Assembly (NCBI GenBank): GCA_029557915.1
Contig: JAKQHS010000157.1
Coordinates: 1-64,000, forward strand
Direction: 5' to 3'
Length of the DNA: 64,000 bases
DNA from: Bacteroidota bacterium
Lineage (GTDB): Bacteria > Bacteroidota > Bacteroidia > Chitinophagales > Saprospiraceae
The translations under genes were made by a program, and so were the position numbers. Below the pieces are notes generated by a model. It was not told the origin of the DNA and made no database searches. It saw only the letters and a list, made by a program, of their open reading frames with translations. Shown here in pieces: positions 44,615-53,735 of this stretch; position 1 is the stretch's first letter, and each line of letters begins with the position of its first letter.

Positions 44615-45148
44615 CTATCTGTTTTTCAATTCCAGCTTCATCATGAGGTCGGTCTGCTCGTCCTCGCCCAATTTGAAAATATGTTTATCAAATTCCATGA
44701 AGCCCTTTTTCTTATAAAAATTTATCGCTCTGTGATTTTCTTCCCAAACCCCCAACCAAACATATTCTACTTTCTTCCGTTTTGCAATCTGGAGGGCCTT
44801 GTCAAAAAGCAATGGTCCCACCTTTTTCCCCTGGAATTCCTTTAACACGTAAATCCGCTCAATTTCAAGGGCTTTGTGGTCTTTCAAATCGGTCTGCGAA
44901 GATCCGGAATTGATCTTTAAGTACCCGATGACTTTACCCTCTAGTTTTGCAAAATAAAATTCAGAGTCCTTGTTGTTTATTTCAGCAGCCAGTTTTTCGG
45001 ACGAAAACCCTTCATCCATGTATTTATTCATATTCTCCTCGGTGTTCGCCGGTGAAAAAGTATCGTAAAACGTTTGCCTGCCAATGGTCTGCAATAGGTC
45101 AAGGTCGTCAATCCTGACTCTTTCTATTTCAATTTCCAGGCTGTTCAT
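44615..45148 (-). CDS. GNAT-family N-acetyltransferase
   Basis: The 177-residue GNAT protein has the cofactor segment IYVLKEFQGKKVGPLLFDKAL and the C-terminal WLGVWEENHRAINFYKKKGF. The pattern resembles the PaiA/spermidine acetyltransferase-like group, with YDTFSPANTEENM in the N-terminal part, but the substrate is not proven. The ATG at 45148 is preferred over the frame extension to 45190, which has no family similarity. It converges with the acetyltransferase gene at 43402. Confidence 0.85.
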   Translation of the reverse strand: MNSLEIEIERVRIDDLDLLQTIGRQTFYDTFSPANTEENMNKYMDEGFSSEKLAAEINNKDSEFYFAKLEGKVIGYLKINSGSSQTDLKDHKALEIERIYVLKEFQGKKVGPLLFDKALQIAKRKKVEYVWLGVWEENHRAINFYKKKGFMEFDKHIFKLGEDEQTDLMMKLELKNR

Positions 45149-45197
45149 TTTTATTTCGTGTCGCGGGTGGTCCTTTTCTGAGCAGGACAAGGGCGGA

Positions 45198-46418
45198 TCA
45201 CTTTATCATCAGTTTTCCCCTTTCCCTGCGGTTTCCTTCATAAATGAGTTCCAGGACGTATAAGCCGGGGGAAAGCCGGCCGGGAAGAAAATCAATACGG
45301 CTGCCTCCCCCTATAAATTCAACACTACGCCCCATGGCATCCGTGATACGGAGGTATTGGGGAGGTCGGTTGTCTTTCAGGATCAACTGGATATGGTCGG
45401 TCGCCGGGTTGGGATAAAAACCAGCCGTTTGGACCTGTTGTTCCCTGAGCCGGGTGCTGACCTCGCCGCAGACGATCGGATGGAACAGGCGGGCGGCTAC
45501 CTGGATAAAACTGTCGGTATAGGGCAGAAACCGGGGTTCATCATAAATATTGGAATGTCCTCCTCCGGGCACTGAAATCAGTTGGTTTTTAATTTTTTTA
45601 TCTTCCAAAGCCGGGTGGATCAGGCTGCTACCGTAAAGATGAACCAGGCCGGCGGCAAGGCCATAAGCATAAGGAACAAAGTCGTCGGCCGTCCCGTGGA
45701 TGCTGGCCAGGATCGGTTCCCCTTCATCCAGCCAGGAAAGATCCAGCATGGCTCCGGAGAGATTCAGCACTCCGCGTACCCGGCTGCTGAAGGAGAGGGT
45801 TGCCGGATTGCTGCTGCCTTCCAGGCCGCCGTTTTGTTCAATCACTTCCTTCAGATAAGGCTGAACGCTGTCCGCAGGGTCGAGGTAGGCGGAAATCAGG
45901 GCGGTGATGGAGCCGGAGGATACCCCGCCGCTGAATACCAGGCTGGTATCGATCCGGTATTGGTCCGCCGCGGCCTTCATGTACCGAACGGCGGCCTTCA
46001 TATCGCCCATGGCTTTCACGCTGATGTCCACGATGTCGGCCGAATCCGGAAAACCCAGTACAAAAAAAGGCCAGATCCGGTAATCGATGGAGGAAACCAC
46101 ATACCCTCTCCTGGCAAATTCCAGGGCCAGGGGCCTGAGCTGGGTCCGGTCGCCGGTGATAAAAACCCCTCCGAAAGCCAGGACGATAGCCGGCCGGGCC
46201 GCTGCAGGATCTCCTGCCGGCTGGTATACATCCATCCGGAGCGTGATGCTGTCTCCTGCCGGTCCTTTGTTTTTGCCAAACTGGACCGTACTTACACTGA
46301 TGGAGTCAAAAACCGGTTGAAGGTAACGCGTACCGTCGCAGCGAAGCCCATATTGGGCGGCCGCAGGAAAAACAAAAAACAATATCGTGAGGACCGCAAA
46401 ACAAACGCTTCGAATCAT
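45198..46418 (-). CDS. secreted alpha/beta hydrolase with T9SS sorting domain
   Basis: The roughly 406-residue protein has a signal peptide (cleavage after FPAAAQ). The alpha/beta-hydrolase domain has an oxyanion-type strand PAIVLAFGG, the nucleophile elbow GGVSSGS, and ISVPGGGHSNIYD near its end with the likely catalytic His. The last 75 residues (GFYPNPATDHIQL to the Lys at the end) form a T9SS type A sorting domain. The ATG at 46418 gives the signal peptide, and a TAnnTTTG element sits 5 nt before it. The enzyme is likely a surface carboxylesterase; the substrate is unknown. Confidence 0.85.
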   Translation of the reverse strand: MIRSVCFAVLTILFFVFPAAAQYGLRCDGTRYLQPVFDSISVSTVQFGKNKGPAGDSITLRMDVYQPAGDPAAARPAIVLAFGGVFITGDRTQLRPLALEFARRGYVVSSIDYRIWPFFVLGFPDSADIVDISVKAMGDMKAAVRYMKAAADQYRIDTSLVFSGGVSSGSITALISAYLDPADSVQPYLKEVIEQNGGLEGSSNPATLSFSSRVRGVLNLSGAMLDLSWLDEGEPILASIHGTADDFVPYAYGLAAGLVHLYGSSLIHPALEDKKIKNQLISVPGGGHSNIYDEPRFLPYTDSFIQVAARLFHPIVCGEVSTRLREQQVQTAGFYPNPATDHIQLILKDNRPPQYLRITDAMGRSVEFIGGGSRIDFLPGRLSPGLYVLELIYEGNRRERGKLMIK

Positions 46419-46423
46419 GGCTG

Positions 46424-46431
46424 CAAAACTA
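46424..46431 (-). promoter_or_regulatory. TAnnTTTG -7 element directly before the T9SS hydrolase start
   Basis: The minus strand reads TAGTTTTG, which fits TAnnTTTG. Only 5 nt separate it from the ATG, so transcription would begin at or near the start codon. Confidence 0.4.
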
Positions 46432-46624
46432 TGTTTTATTGACGAAGTGGTAGGTTGGTAAGATGTCTGTTCTAAAACAATGGTGGTGTTAGAGGGCATC
46501 CGAACCCCTTGAAAATTCCCTCTCCCCTTAAACGTCTGAAGGTCGTACATTCCGGTGAAGCTCCTGCTCACGGGAGAAACTAATCTTTCGCAACGGATAC
46601 TGAAAGAGAGAAAAAATGATTATA

Positions 46625-47524
46625 CTATTGTTTCTTAATCGAAACGATTACTTGTTTTTCCCCTTTCTCATCTTGAAAAACCTCCATCATTTTCACTGCG
46701 CCAGAAGGCATGAACTCAAAAACAAAAGAAAAATTATACTTGGGTGGAATGCCTGGTATGATAAAGGTATTATTGGAAACATATTCAAGGTTCTGGCCAA
46801 AAGGCATCCCATTGGATTTGAACCACAACTGGTTATCTTTTTTGAACAACTCCTTTGCTTTGCCTGCTTCTTTTTCTTCAATATAAATGCCCTCCAACCG
46901 ATGGAATATTGCAGGGTCGGCAGCAAGTTTTTTTGACATACTGATGTCGAAAGCCACTTTTTTACTCCCGTCTTTAAGATTTTTTACTTCTAAAATCCTT
47001 CTTTTGGCAGTTGGAGAGGAAGCCATCTCGTCCTTCCCGATCCAGGGGTCGCCCACGAAATAGAGCTGGGTCACCAAAGGTTGATACCCTTCAGCAGAAA
47101 TCATCAGGTGAAAATGTGCAGGCCGATAGTTGTTGCCCTCACCATAGGGAACCGGCAAAATAGTTTTGAACGAATAATTCCCTTCCTCATCGGAATAGAC
47201 CGTGCCACGATATTTGAAATCGGGGGATTCGTTGTCATACAGGCCGTTGTGGTCGCAATGCCAAAGTTCTACTTTTGCATTTTGGTATGGCGTTGTGCAA
47301 TCTTCGTGTTTGATTTTACCCGAAAGTTCAATCGGCTCGCCTTTCTCACCCTGAATTACAAAGTTGTTTCGAAGGGGGCTATCGGGGCGGTAAAATGGTC
47401 CCAATACATCAGAAGTCGTTTCGCAATCCCCGACATATCTTTTGCCGTCAAAACGAATAAAGCCCGATGTGCTTATGGCTACTGCCAATAAGGCGGAGTT
47501 TTTAATAAAGTCCTTTCGTTGCAT
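46625..47524 (-). CDS. intradiol ring-cleavage dioxygenase family protein, exported
   Basis: The 299-residue protein has a Tat-like N-terminus (MQRKDFIKNSALLAVA) and a catechol/protocatechuate dioxygenase-like beta-sandwich. Possible iron ligands are Tyr in GLYDNES and in NNYRPAHFHL, and the His-x-His of the same segment. The family opens aromatic rings between two hydroxyl groups. Exported members in Bacteroidota have unclear substrates. No other aromatic-degradation gene lies near it, so its pathway cannot be inferred from the context. Confidence 0.85.
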   Translation of the reverse strand: MQRKDFIKNSALLAVAISTSGFIRFDGKRYVGDCETTSDVLGPFYRPDSPLRNNFVIQGEKGEPIELSGKIKHEDCTTPYQNAKVELWHCDHNGLYDNESPDFKYRGTVYSDEEGNYSFKTILPVPYGEGNNYRPAHFHLMISAEGYQPLVTQLYFVGDPWIGKDEMASSPTAKRRILEVKNLKDGSKKVAFDISMSKKLAADPAIFHRLEGIYIEEKEAGKAKELFKKDNQLWFKSNGMPFGQNLEYVSNNTFIIPGIPPKYNFSFVFEFMPSGAVKMMEVFQDEKGEKQVIVSIKKQ

Positions 47525-47758
47525 AAAATTCAATTTATTGAACGAATATACCTAATAGTTAAGATCACTTGCTGTATTTAAACCTGTCACCCAGCCTTAT
47601 ATTACTTTCTTTTCATGGACCTTTTGGGTTACGCACTGCCGCTCGATGATGCGTTTTGAGTTTTTGGCCCTTCACCCATTTCAATGCAGAAACTCCCTGT
47701 TGTGGCTGGTTGATTTTCGTCCATGAGCAGGTATCCCCGTATTTATTTGATCCATGCC

Positions 47759-48811
47759 TTACCTTCCCATCCTTCTTTTCCTTGCAATCAAAAACAACAT
47801 CCCGCTCAATAAGGTGGCGAAGGCAAGGATCACCAGCAATAAATTCAGGGTGCCGATTTCCTGCAGGGACCAGACCATAAAAATAAACAGGAGGTTGACG
47901 GCCACCAGGATGCCCGTGGCCTGCATGTGATTGAGGCCGGAATCGATGAGCAGGTGATGGATATGATTGCGGTCGGGGCTCATCGGGGAGCGGCCCCTCA
48001 GGATCCGCATGGTGAAAACGCGCAGCGTGTCGAATAAAGGAAGGATCAATATCCCAATGGCGACTGCCGGCACCGCTTTGAAGGAATAGGCGGAATCGGT
48101 CAGTTCGCGGTGCAATTCAATGAACTTAATGGTCAGCGTCGAACAAACCAGGCCGATGAGCAGGGAGCCGGTGTCCCCCATAAAAATCCTGGCCGGAGTA
48201 AAATTGTATTTCAGGAAAGCAATGACTGCACCCGCAAGGGAAAAGGCCAGTACCGCAATTTCCAGACGGTTGATCAGCAAATACCAAATGCCCAGGGTGA
48301 GGGAAATCAGCGCGGAGATGCTCCCCGACAGTCCATTGATGCCATCGATCAGGTTAAAGGCGTTGATGATCACGATGATGGTAAAAATGCTCAGCGCGAT
48401 AGAGGCCAGCTCCGGCAACTGGTAAATACCGAAAATCCCATACAGGCTGGTCAGTTTGATATCTGCCTTAAATACCAGGATAAAGGCCGCCAGGACCTGA
48501 CCTATCATTTTATAGACGGCGGATACCGGCTGAATGTCATCGTGAAAACCTACCAGAAAAATAATGACCAGGGCGCAAAGAATATATTGAAGACCGGCAA
48601 ATACCTGAAAAGGCGTCCATAGGGTCACCGACAAAACCACTCCGGCAAAAATGGCAATACCGCCGAGTCGTGGGACGGGAGCGTCGTGGGACCGGCGGAA
48701 CTCATCCGGTTCATCATAAATATGTTTTGATTTGGCTACCCGGATGATGCTGGGGATGACCAGGTAAGTAAGCGAAAAAGCGGTAATAAAACTCAGGATG
48801 ACGTCATACAT
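47759..48811 (-). CDS. MraY/WecA/TagO-family glycosyl-1-phosphate transferase
   Basis: The 350-residue membrane enzyme has about ten helices and the family motifs DEPDEFRRSHDAPVPRLGG, DDIQP, NAFNLIDGINGLSG, FMGDTGSL and RNHIHH. These match WecA/TagO-type enzymes, which transfer a sugar-1-phosphate to undecaprenyl phosphate to begin surface polysaccharide synthesis. The sugar is probably N-acetylglucosamine, which is inference. The ATG at 48811 fits the first helix; the frame upstream overlaps the neighbouring gene's end. Confidence 0.9.
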   Translation of the reverse strand: MYDVILSFITAFSLTYLVIPSIIRVAKSKHIYDEPDEFRRSHDAPVPRLGGIAIFAGVVLSVTLWTPFQVFAGLQYILCALVIIFLVGFHDDIQPVSAVYKMIGQVLAAFILVFKADIKLTSLYGIFGIYQLPELASIALSIFTIIVIINAFNLIDGINGLSGSISALISLTLGIWYLLINRLEIAVLAFSLAGAVIAFLKYNFTPARIFMGDTGSLLIGLVCSTLTIKFIELHRELTDSAYSFKAVPAVAIGILILPLFDTLRVFTMRILRGRSPMSPDRNHIHHLLIDSGLNHMQATGILVAVNLLFIFMVWSLQEIGTLNLLLVILAFATLLSGMLFLIARKRRMGR

Positions 48812-48821
48812 GGGTTCTTTT

Positions 48822-49304
48822 CTATTGATCTTCTTCCGCAATGGAATCCCTGGCTGCCTTCAGGGCTTCGTCAAATTTTAATCCGGTCATTTCCTGAAAA
48901 ATCCGGGTGAAGGCTTCATCCGGATTGGCCCAGTTGGACCTGATCTGGGTTTGAAGAATGACCGAATTGGGATTTTTATTGTTCAATAATTCCGTGGTTA
49001 CCCGGTTGTCATATCTTTTAAAATAATACCGGAGCGCATCGCTCCAAAACCGCTGTTTGTCATCCAGGTAAAAGGTCGTATCCAGCAAGGGATAACAATC
49101 CTGAAGGTATCCGGAGAATTCCTTGTCTTTGGCCTCCCATTCGCGGATGGAATAAAATTCCTTGTCCCTGACCGTGCTGCTGACAAATTGGTTGAAGTGG
49201 CTGATCAGTTCTTTCTTCGTTTTCGGACAGGATACCGGATTGCAGGCCGGATAGAGGCACCAGGCCAGGATCAGGCCAATGCCCGATTTGATCAAATACT
49301 TCAT
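48822..49304 (-). CDS. lipoprotein of unknown function next to the WecA-like gene
   Basis: The 160-residue protein has a signal peptide whose lipobox ends at Cys21 (CLYPAC). The remaining 140 residues are mostly helical and charged, with no domain I recognise. It ends 10 nt before the WecA/TagO-like start and is probably co-transcribed with it. A near-match TACTTTTA lies just upstream of the start. Confidence 0.7.
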   Translation of the reverse strand: MKYLIKSGIGLILAWCLYPACNPVSCPKTKKELISHFNQFVSSTVRDKEFYSIREWEAKDKEFSGYLQDCYPLLDTTFYLDDKQRFWSDALRYYFKRYDNRVTTELLNNKNPNSVILQTQIRSNWANPDEAFTRIFQEMTGLKFDEALKAARDSIAEEDQ

Positions 49305-49436
49305 TGGGATAAAAGTAGAGAGATTTCAGCCATCAGCCATCAGTTTTCAGCAATGGTGCTGAAGGCCGTCCCGATGTTCTCGATAGCTGACAGCTGATTG
49401 CTCAAAAATTTATCGGCTAACTTGTTGGATTTTAAG

Positions 49437-49444
49437 TACTTTTG
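49437..49444 (+). promoter_or_regulatory. TAnnTTTG -7 element of uppS
   Basis: TACTTTTG matches the -7 consensus and lies 22 nt before the ATG at 49467. It excludes the longer frame start at 49398. Confidence 0.5.
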
Positions 49445-49466
49445 CACCCAATTTTGTAAACTTGCC

Positions 49467-50228
49467 ATGGATCTAAAATCCGGGATCGACGTTTCCAGGC
49501 TTCCCCAGCATGTCGCCATCATCATGGATGGCAACGGACGATGGGCCAAGGGGCAGGGCATGCCCCGCATTTACGGGCATCACAACGGGGTCAAGGCCGT
49601 AAGGGCCTGCACCGAAGCCGCTGCTGAAATAGGTATCCGTTACCTGACCCTCTATGCGTTTTCCACAGAAAACTGGAACCGCCCGGAACAGGAAGTCAAT
49701 GCCCTCATGGCCCTCCTGGTCGAAACCATTGGCCAGGAAGTCAAAACCCTGAATGAAAACAATATCCGCCTGGAAGCCATCGGCGATATTTCCGCCCTGC
49801 CTGCCGCTTCCCTCCAGGCCTTGAAAAAAGGAATGCGGGATACGGCCCAGAATACCGGCATGACCCTGATCCTGGCCCTGAATTACAGTTCAAGGTGGGA
49901 GATTACCCGCGCCACCCGGCAGATCGCCAGCCGTGTAAAACAAGGCCTGCTCCATCCCGACCAAATTGACGAACATACCGTCCAGTCAGAACTCGAGACC
50001 CATAACTATCCCGACCCGGATCTTTTGATCCGGAGCAGTGGAGAACAACGGCTAAGCAACTTTTTGTTGTGGCAATGCGCTTATACTGAATTTTATTTTA
50101 CCCCTGTGTTTTGGCCGGATATCCAGAAAAAGGACTTCTGGCAGGCTATCCTGGAATACCAGCAAAGGGAAAGGCGTTATGGCATGACTTCCGATCAGTT
50201 GATGATGGACCATACCCCCAACATTTAA
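49467..50228 (+). CDS. uppS: isoprenyl transferase (undecaprenyl diphosphate synthase)
   Basis: The 253-residue cis-prenyltransferase makes the C55 lipid carrier for cell-wall and polysaccharide synthesis. The catalytic motif MDGNGRWA near the start, the TLYAFSTENWNRP segment and the C-terminal RSSGEQRLSNFLLWQ region, which ends with the metal-binding Glu in YTEFYF, are all present. The gene is followed by bamA, the usual order in Bacteroidota. The carrier would also be used by the WecA-like enzyme on the other strand. Confidence 0.95.
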   Translation: MDLKSGIDVSRLPQHVAIIMDGNGRWAKGQGMPRIYGHHNGVKAVRACTEAAAEIGIRYLTLYAFSTENWNRPEQEVNALMALLVETIGQEVKTLNENNIRLEAIGDISALPAASLQALKKGMRDTAQNTGMTLILALNYSSRWEITRATRQIASRVKQGLLHPDQIDEHTVQSELETHNYPDPDLLIRSSGEQRLSNFLLWQCAYTEFYFTPVFWPDIQKKDFWQAILEYQQRERRYGMTSDQLMMDHTPNI

Positions 50229-50304
50229 AACATTGTTAAACGAAACAAAAACGAGTGATGAGCGTTTGCCGGCATTCGTTAATAATAAACTCAGGAAGAA
50301 CAAC

Positions 50305-52836
50305 ATGAAGTGGATGTGGAAAGGTTTGCTTTTAATCCTTGGCCTGGTCCTGACTACCGGCCTGCGGGCCCAGCAGGATACGGTACTGCCTTTCATTGAT
50401 TATGACCTGCCGAAAGCTTATGAAGTCGGCCAGATCAGCGTCACCGGTACCTTCAACAGCGATGCCAACGCCCTGATCGGGGTCACCGGCCTTAAAAGCG
50501 GTTCGAAAATAAATATTCCCGGGCCGGAAATCCAGAAAGCCATACGCGCGCTCTGGAAGCTCAAACTGTTTACCCAGGTGGAAATCATCCAGGCCAGGGT
50601 TACGGACAATATCGTCGACCTGGAAATCCGCCTCCTGGAAAGGCCCCGCCTGGCCCGCTACAGCTATACCGGCATCAAAAAATTATACCACGAGGACCTT
50701 AATGAAAAACTGAAGCGGTTCATCAACCGCAACGACGTGGTCACGGAAAACAAAAAACAAACCGCCGTCAATGAGATCAAGCAGTTTTTTAAAGACAAGG
50801 GATTTTATGATGTGGATGTGAAAGTGCTTGAAAAAAGAGATACCAAAATGCGCAACGGCCTGGTCCTGGAATTTGACGTTTCGCCCAACGACCGGGTAAA
50901 AATCGACCAGATTATTTTTGAAGGCAATCAGCTCGTATCCGACAAAAAACTGCGCGGCAAACTTTCCGAAACCAAACAAAAGGGGAAAATTTTCGGCAAA
51001 TCAAAGCTGGTTAAGGAAGACCTCGAAAAGGACAAGGTCAAAGTCATCCAGTATTACAATACCGTGGGTTTCCGCGACGCCCGGTTTGTCCGGGACAGCA
51101 TCTGGAGGAACGAAGACGGCACCCTCAACCTGAAACTGGTGGTGGAGGAGGGGCCCCGCTTTTATATCGGGGACATCACCTGGAAAGGCAATTCCATCCA
51201 CGACGAAAAACAGCTCAATGCCTATCTCGGCATTAAGAAGGGCGATGTGTACAACCAGGAACTGATGGACCAGCGGTTGAAATACAGCCAGGATGGCCGT
51301 GACGTGAGCAGCCTCTACATGGATGACGGATATCTTTTTTTCCGCGTGGAACCGATCGAGGTATCCATCGAAAACGACAGCATCGATTTTGAAATGCGCA
51401 TTTACGAGGGCCCCCAGGCCACCATTGACAAAGTCAATATATTGGGCAATGACCGGACCCATGAACACGTCATCCGGCGCGAACTCCGCACCCGGCCCGG
51501 TGAAAAATTCAGCCGCTCCGACATCATCCGGAGCCAGCGGCAAATCATCAACCTCGGTTATTTTGACCAGGAGAAAGTTGGCATTGATACCGACGTAAAC
51601 CCTCAAAGGGGCACGGTGGACATTACCTATTCCGTGGTGGAAAAACCTTCCGATCAATTGGAGCTCTCCGCCGGCTGGGGCGGTTTCCAGGGAGTGATCG
51701 GAACCCTCGGGGTGACCTTCAACAATTTTGCCATGCGCAATTTGTTTAATAAAAAACAATGGGACCCCCTGCCTACGGGCGACGGCCAAAAACTCTCCCT
51801 CCGGGGCCAGTCCAACGGCAAATTCTATCAATCCTACAATTTTTCTTTCACCGAACCCTGGCTGGGAGGGAAGAAAGCAAACTCCTTTACCTTAGGCGCC
51901 TTCCTTACCAAATTTAACCAGGAATTGTTTGGTCTCGGGAAACTCCAGATCGCCAGGGGTTATATCGGGCTCGGTTCCCAGTTGAAATGGCCGGATGACA
52001 ATTTTGTCACCAACACCACGCTCAACATAGAAAACATCAGGCTGGACGGAAGCCTTGGCAGCGACCGGTCCTTTATCGATCCGCGCACCGGCCAGCCCAT
52101 CATCGGGGGGAGTTACAACAACTTCAGCATCAAACAAACCTTTGCCCGCAGCACCATCTACGATCCTCTTTTCCCAAGGTCTGGATCCAATATCTCGCTG
52201 ACCGTGTCCCTTACTCCGCCCTATTCCCTTTTCCGTAAAAACCTGAACACGGACGGGACGCCCCAGGAGGTTTTTAAATACGTGGAATACCACAAATGGA
52301 GGCTGGACGCCCAGTGGTATTCGACCCTGGCGGGTAAACTGGTCCTGAAAATGCAGGCCAAGATGGGCTTGCTGGGCTTTTACAATAAAAAAATCGGCCT
52401 GGTGCCCTTTGAGCGGTTTGAACTTGGGGGGGATGGCCTTTCAAACCAAAACTATGGGATCACCGGTCGGGACATTCTTGCCTTGAGAGGTTATGAAGTG
52501 GCCGACCTGGCTGCCAATGCCGCTACCAGCGGGGGCGCCACCATATTCAACAAGTTTACCATGGAACTCCGGTATCCGCTGACCCTCAATCCCAATTCAT
52601 CCATCTTTTTGCTCACCTTCCTGGAGGGCGGAAATGCCTGGATCGGGAGTAAAAATTACAATCCCTTTGACCTCAAGCGTTCGGCGGGTCTCGGCATGCG
52701 CGTATTCCTGCCCATGTTTGGTTTGCTTGGTTTTGATTATGGCTTTGGTTTTGACAAAGATCTTCCGGAAAACGATAAAAAACGGTTCGGCAGTTATGGC
52801 AAATTCAGCATCATTCTTGGTTTTGAACCGGATTAG
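50305..52836 (+). CDS. bamA: outer-membrane protein assembly factor BamA
   Basis: The 843-residue protein has a signal peptide (cleavage near GLRAQQ). Five POTRA domains follow to about residue 420, and then the 16-strand Omp85 barrel. The barrel carries the conserved loop-6 motif as ALRGYEVADL. The start at 50305 is chosen because a purine-rich AGGAAGA lies just upstream and the longer frame from 50233 would hide the signal peptide. It inserts barrel proteins in the outer membrane. The usual Skp/OmpH genes do not follow. Confidence 0.93.
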   Translation: MKWMWKGLLLILGLVLTTGLRAQQDTVLPFIDYDLPKAYEVGQISVTGTFNSDANALIGVTGLKSGSKINIPGPEIQKAIRALWKLKLFTQVEIIQARVTDNIVDLEIRLLERPRLARYSYTGIKKLYHEDLNEKLKRFINRNDVVTENKKQTAVNEIKQFFKDKGFYDVDVKVLEKRDTKMRNGLVLEFDVSPNDRVKIDQIIFEGNQLVSDKKLRGKLSETKQKGKIFGKSKLVKEDLEKDKVKVIQYYNTVGFRDARFVRDSIWRNEDGTLNLKLVVEEGPRFYIGDITWKGNSIHDEKQLNAYLGIKKGDVYNQELMDQRLKYSQDGRDVSSLYMDDGYLFFRVEPIEVSIENDSIDFEMRIYEGPQATIDKVNILGNDRTHEHVIRRELRTRPGEKFSRSDIIRSQRQIINLGYFDQEKVGIDTDVNPQRGTVDITYSVVEKPSDQLELSAGWGGFQGVIGTLGVTFNNFAMRNLFNKKQWDPLPTGDGQKLSLRGQSNGKFYQSYNFSFTEPWLGGKKANSFTLGAFLTKFNQELFGLGKLQIARGYIGLGSQLKWPDDNFVTNTTLNIENIRLDGSLGSDRSFIDPRTGQPIIGGSYNNFSIKQTFARSTIYDPLFPRSGSNISLTVSLTPPYSLFRKNLNTDGTPQEVFKYVEYHKWRLDAQWYSTLAGKLVLKMQAKMGLLGFYNKKIGLVPFERFELGGDGLSNQNYGITGRDILALRGYEVADLAANAATSGGATIFNKFTMELRYPLTLNPNSSIFLLTFLEGGNAWIGSKNYNPFDLKRSAGLGMRVFLPMFGLLGFDYGFGFDKDLPENDKKRFGSYGKFSIILGFEPD

Positions 52837-52876
52837 CGTCCTTTGACAATTGATGATCTAACAATCCCAGGCCACC

Positions 52877-53671
52877 TTGTCGAAATCCGATCAGCCCAAA
52901 CGCCCATCATCCATTCCTGATACCCCGGAAGAGGTCCGCCTCAACAAATATGTGGCCTCCTGCGGCATTGCTAGCCGCCGGGCTGCGGACGAACTCATCA
53001 GGGCGGGCAAGGTCTGGGTCAATGGAAAAGCCGTATCGGAACCCGGGCTGCGCATTGGTCCCAAAGACCGGGTAACGTATCAGGGCAAATTGCTCAAACC
53101 GGAATCCAATTTGGTATACCTGCTTATGAACAAGCCCAAGGATACCATCACGACCGCCTCCGATGAAAAAGGCCGCCTGACCGTCCTGGACCTCGTGCGA
53201 AAAAAAGTGAAAGAAAGGGTTTATCCGGTCGGCCGTCTGGACCGGATGACCACCGGCTTGCTTCTGCTGACCAATGACGGCGACCTGGCCCGGATGCTCA
53301 GCCATCCCAGCAGCGAAGTGCGTAAAATTTACCATGTGGTTTTGGATAAGCCCCTCGATCCCGAGGAACTTCTTAGAATCAAAAAAGGCATCCTCCTGGA
53401 AGATGGCAGGGCGGAGGTGGATGGAATCAGTTATATTGACGGGGCAGGCCCCAATGAAGCGGGTATCACCCTGCATTCCGGTAAAAACCGGATTGTCCGT
53501 CGCATTTTTGAACACCTGGGTTATAAAATCATCAAACTGGACCGGGTGGCTTATGCCGGTTTGAATAAAAAAGACCTGCCCCGGGGCCATTTCCGTCATC
53601 TCAGCCCCAGGGAAGTGACCTTGTTAAAAAATTTCGGCAACCGGAAAAAAAACAAGCAAGTGAAGGGATGA
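52877..53671 (+). CDS. RluB/RsuA-family pseudouridine synthase
   Basis: The 264-residue protein has an N-terminal S4 RNA-binding domain (VRLNKYVASCGIASRRAADELI) and the catalytic motif GRLDRMTTGLLLLTNDGD, with Asp as the nucleophile. The C-terminal core contains NRIVRRIFEHLG. It modifies rRNA, most likely 23S as RluB does. The start is a TTG, since no in-frame ATG lies near. The gene begins 40 nt after bamA. Confidence 0.9.
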   Translation: MSKSDQPKRPSSIPDTPEEVRLNKYVASCGIASRRAADELIRAGKVWVNGKAVSEPGLRIGPKDRVTYQGKLLKPESNLVYLLMNKPKDTITTASDEKGRLTVLDLVRKKVKERVYPVGRLDRMTTGLLLLTNDGDLARMLSHPSSEVRKIYHVVLDKPLDPEELLRIKKGILLEDGRAEVDGISYIDGAGPNEAGITLHSGKNRIVRRIFEHLGYKIIKLDRVAYAGLNKKDLPRGHFRHLSPREVTLLKNFGNRKKNKQVKG

Positions 53672-53692
53672 CCTCAAGTCACCCCTTCACTT
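53658..53692 (+). terminator. hairpin at the end of the pseudouridine synthase gene
   Basis: A 10-bp stem AAGTGAAGGG (53658-53667) / CCCTTCACTT (53683-53692) starts inside the last codons of the gene and spans its stop. A short T-rich run follows after about 10 nt. It probably ends the uppS-bamA unit. Confidence 0.55.
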
Positions 53693-53735
53693 TGGTATCG
53701 GTTTTTGTATTTTGCCGCTAAATCTCCCGGATAGC

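Noticed and set aside
50233-50304. Longer start for BamA
   Set aside because: The added residues precede a complete signal peptide that starts at 50305 with a purine-rich site just upstream.
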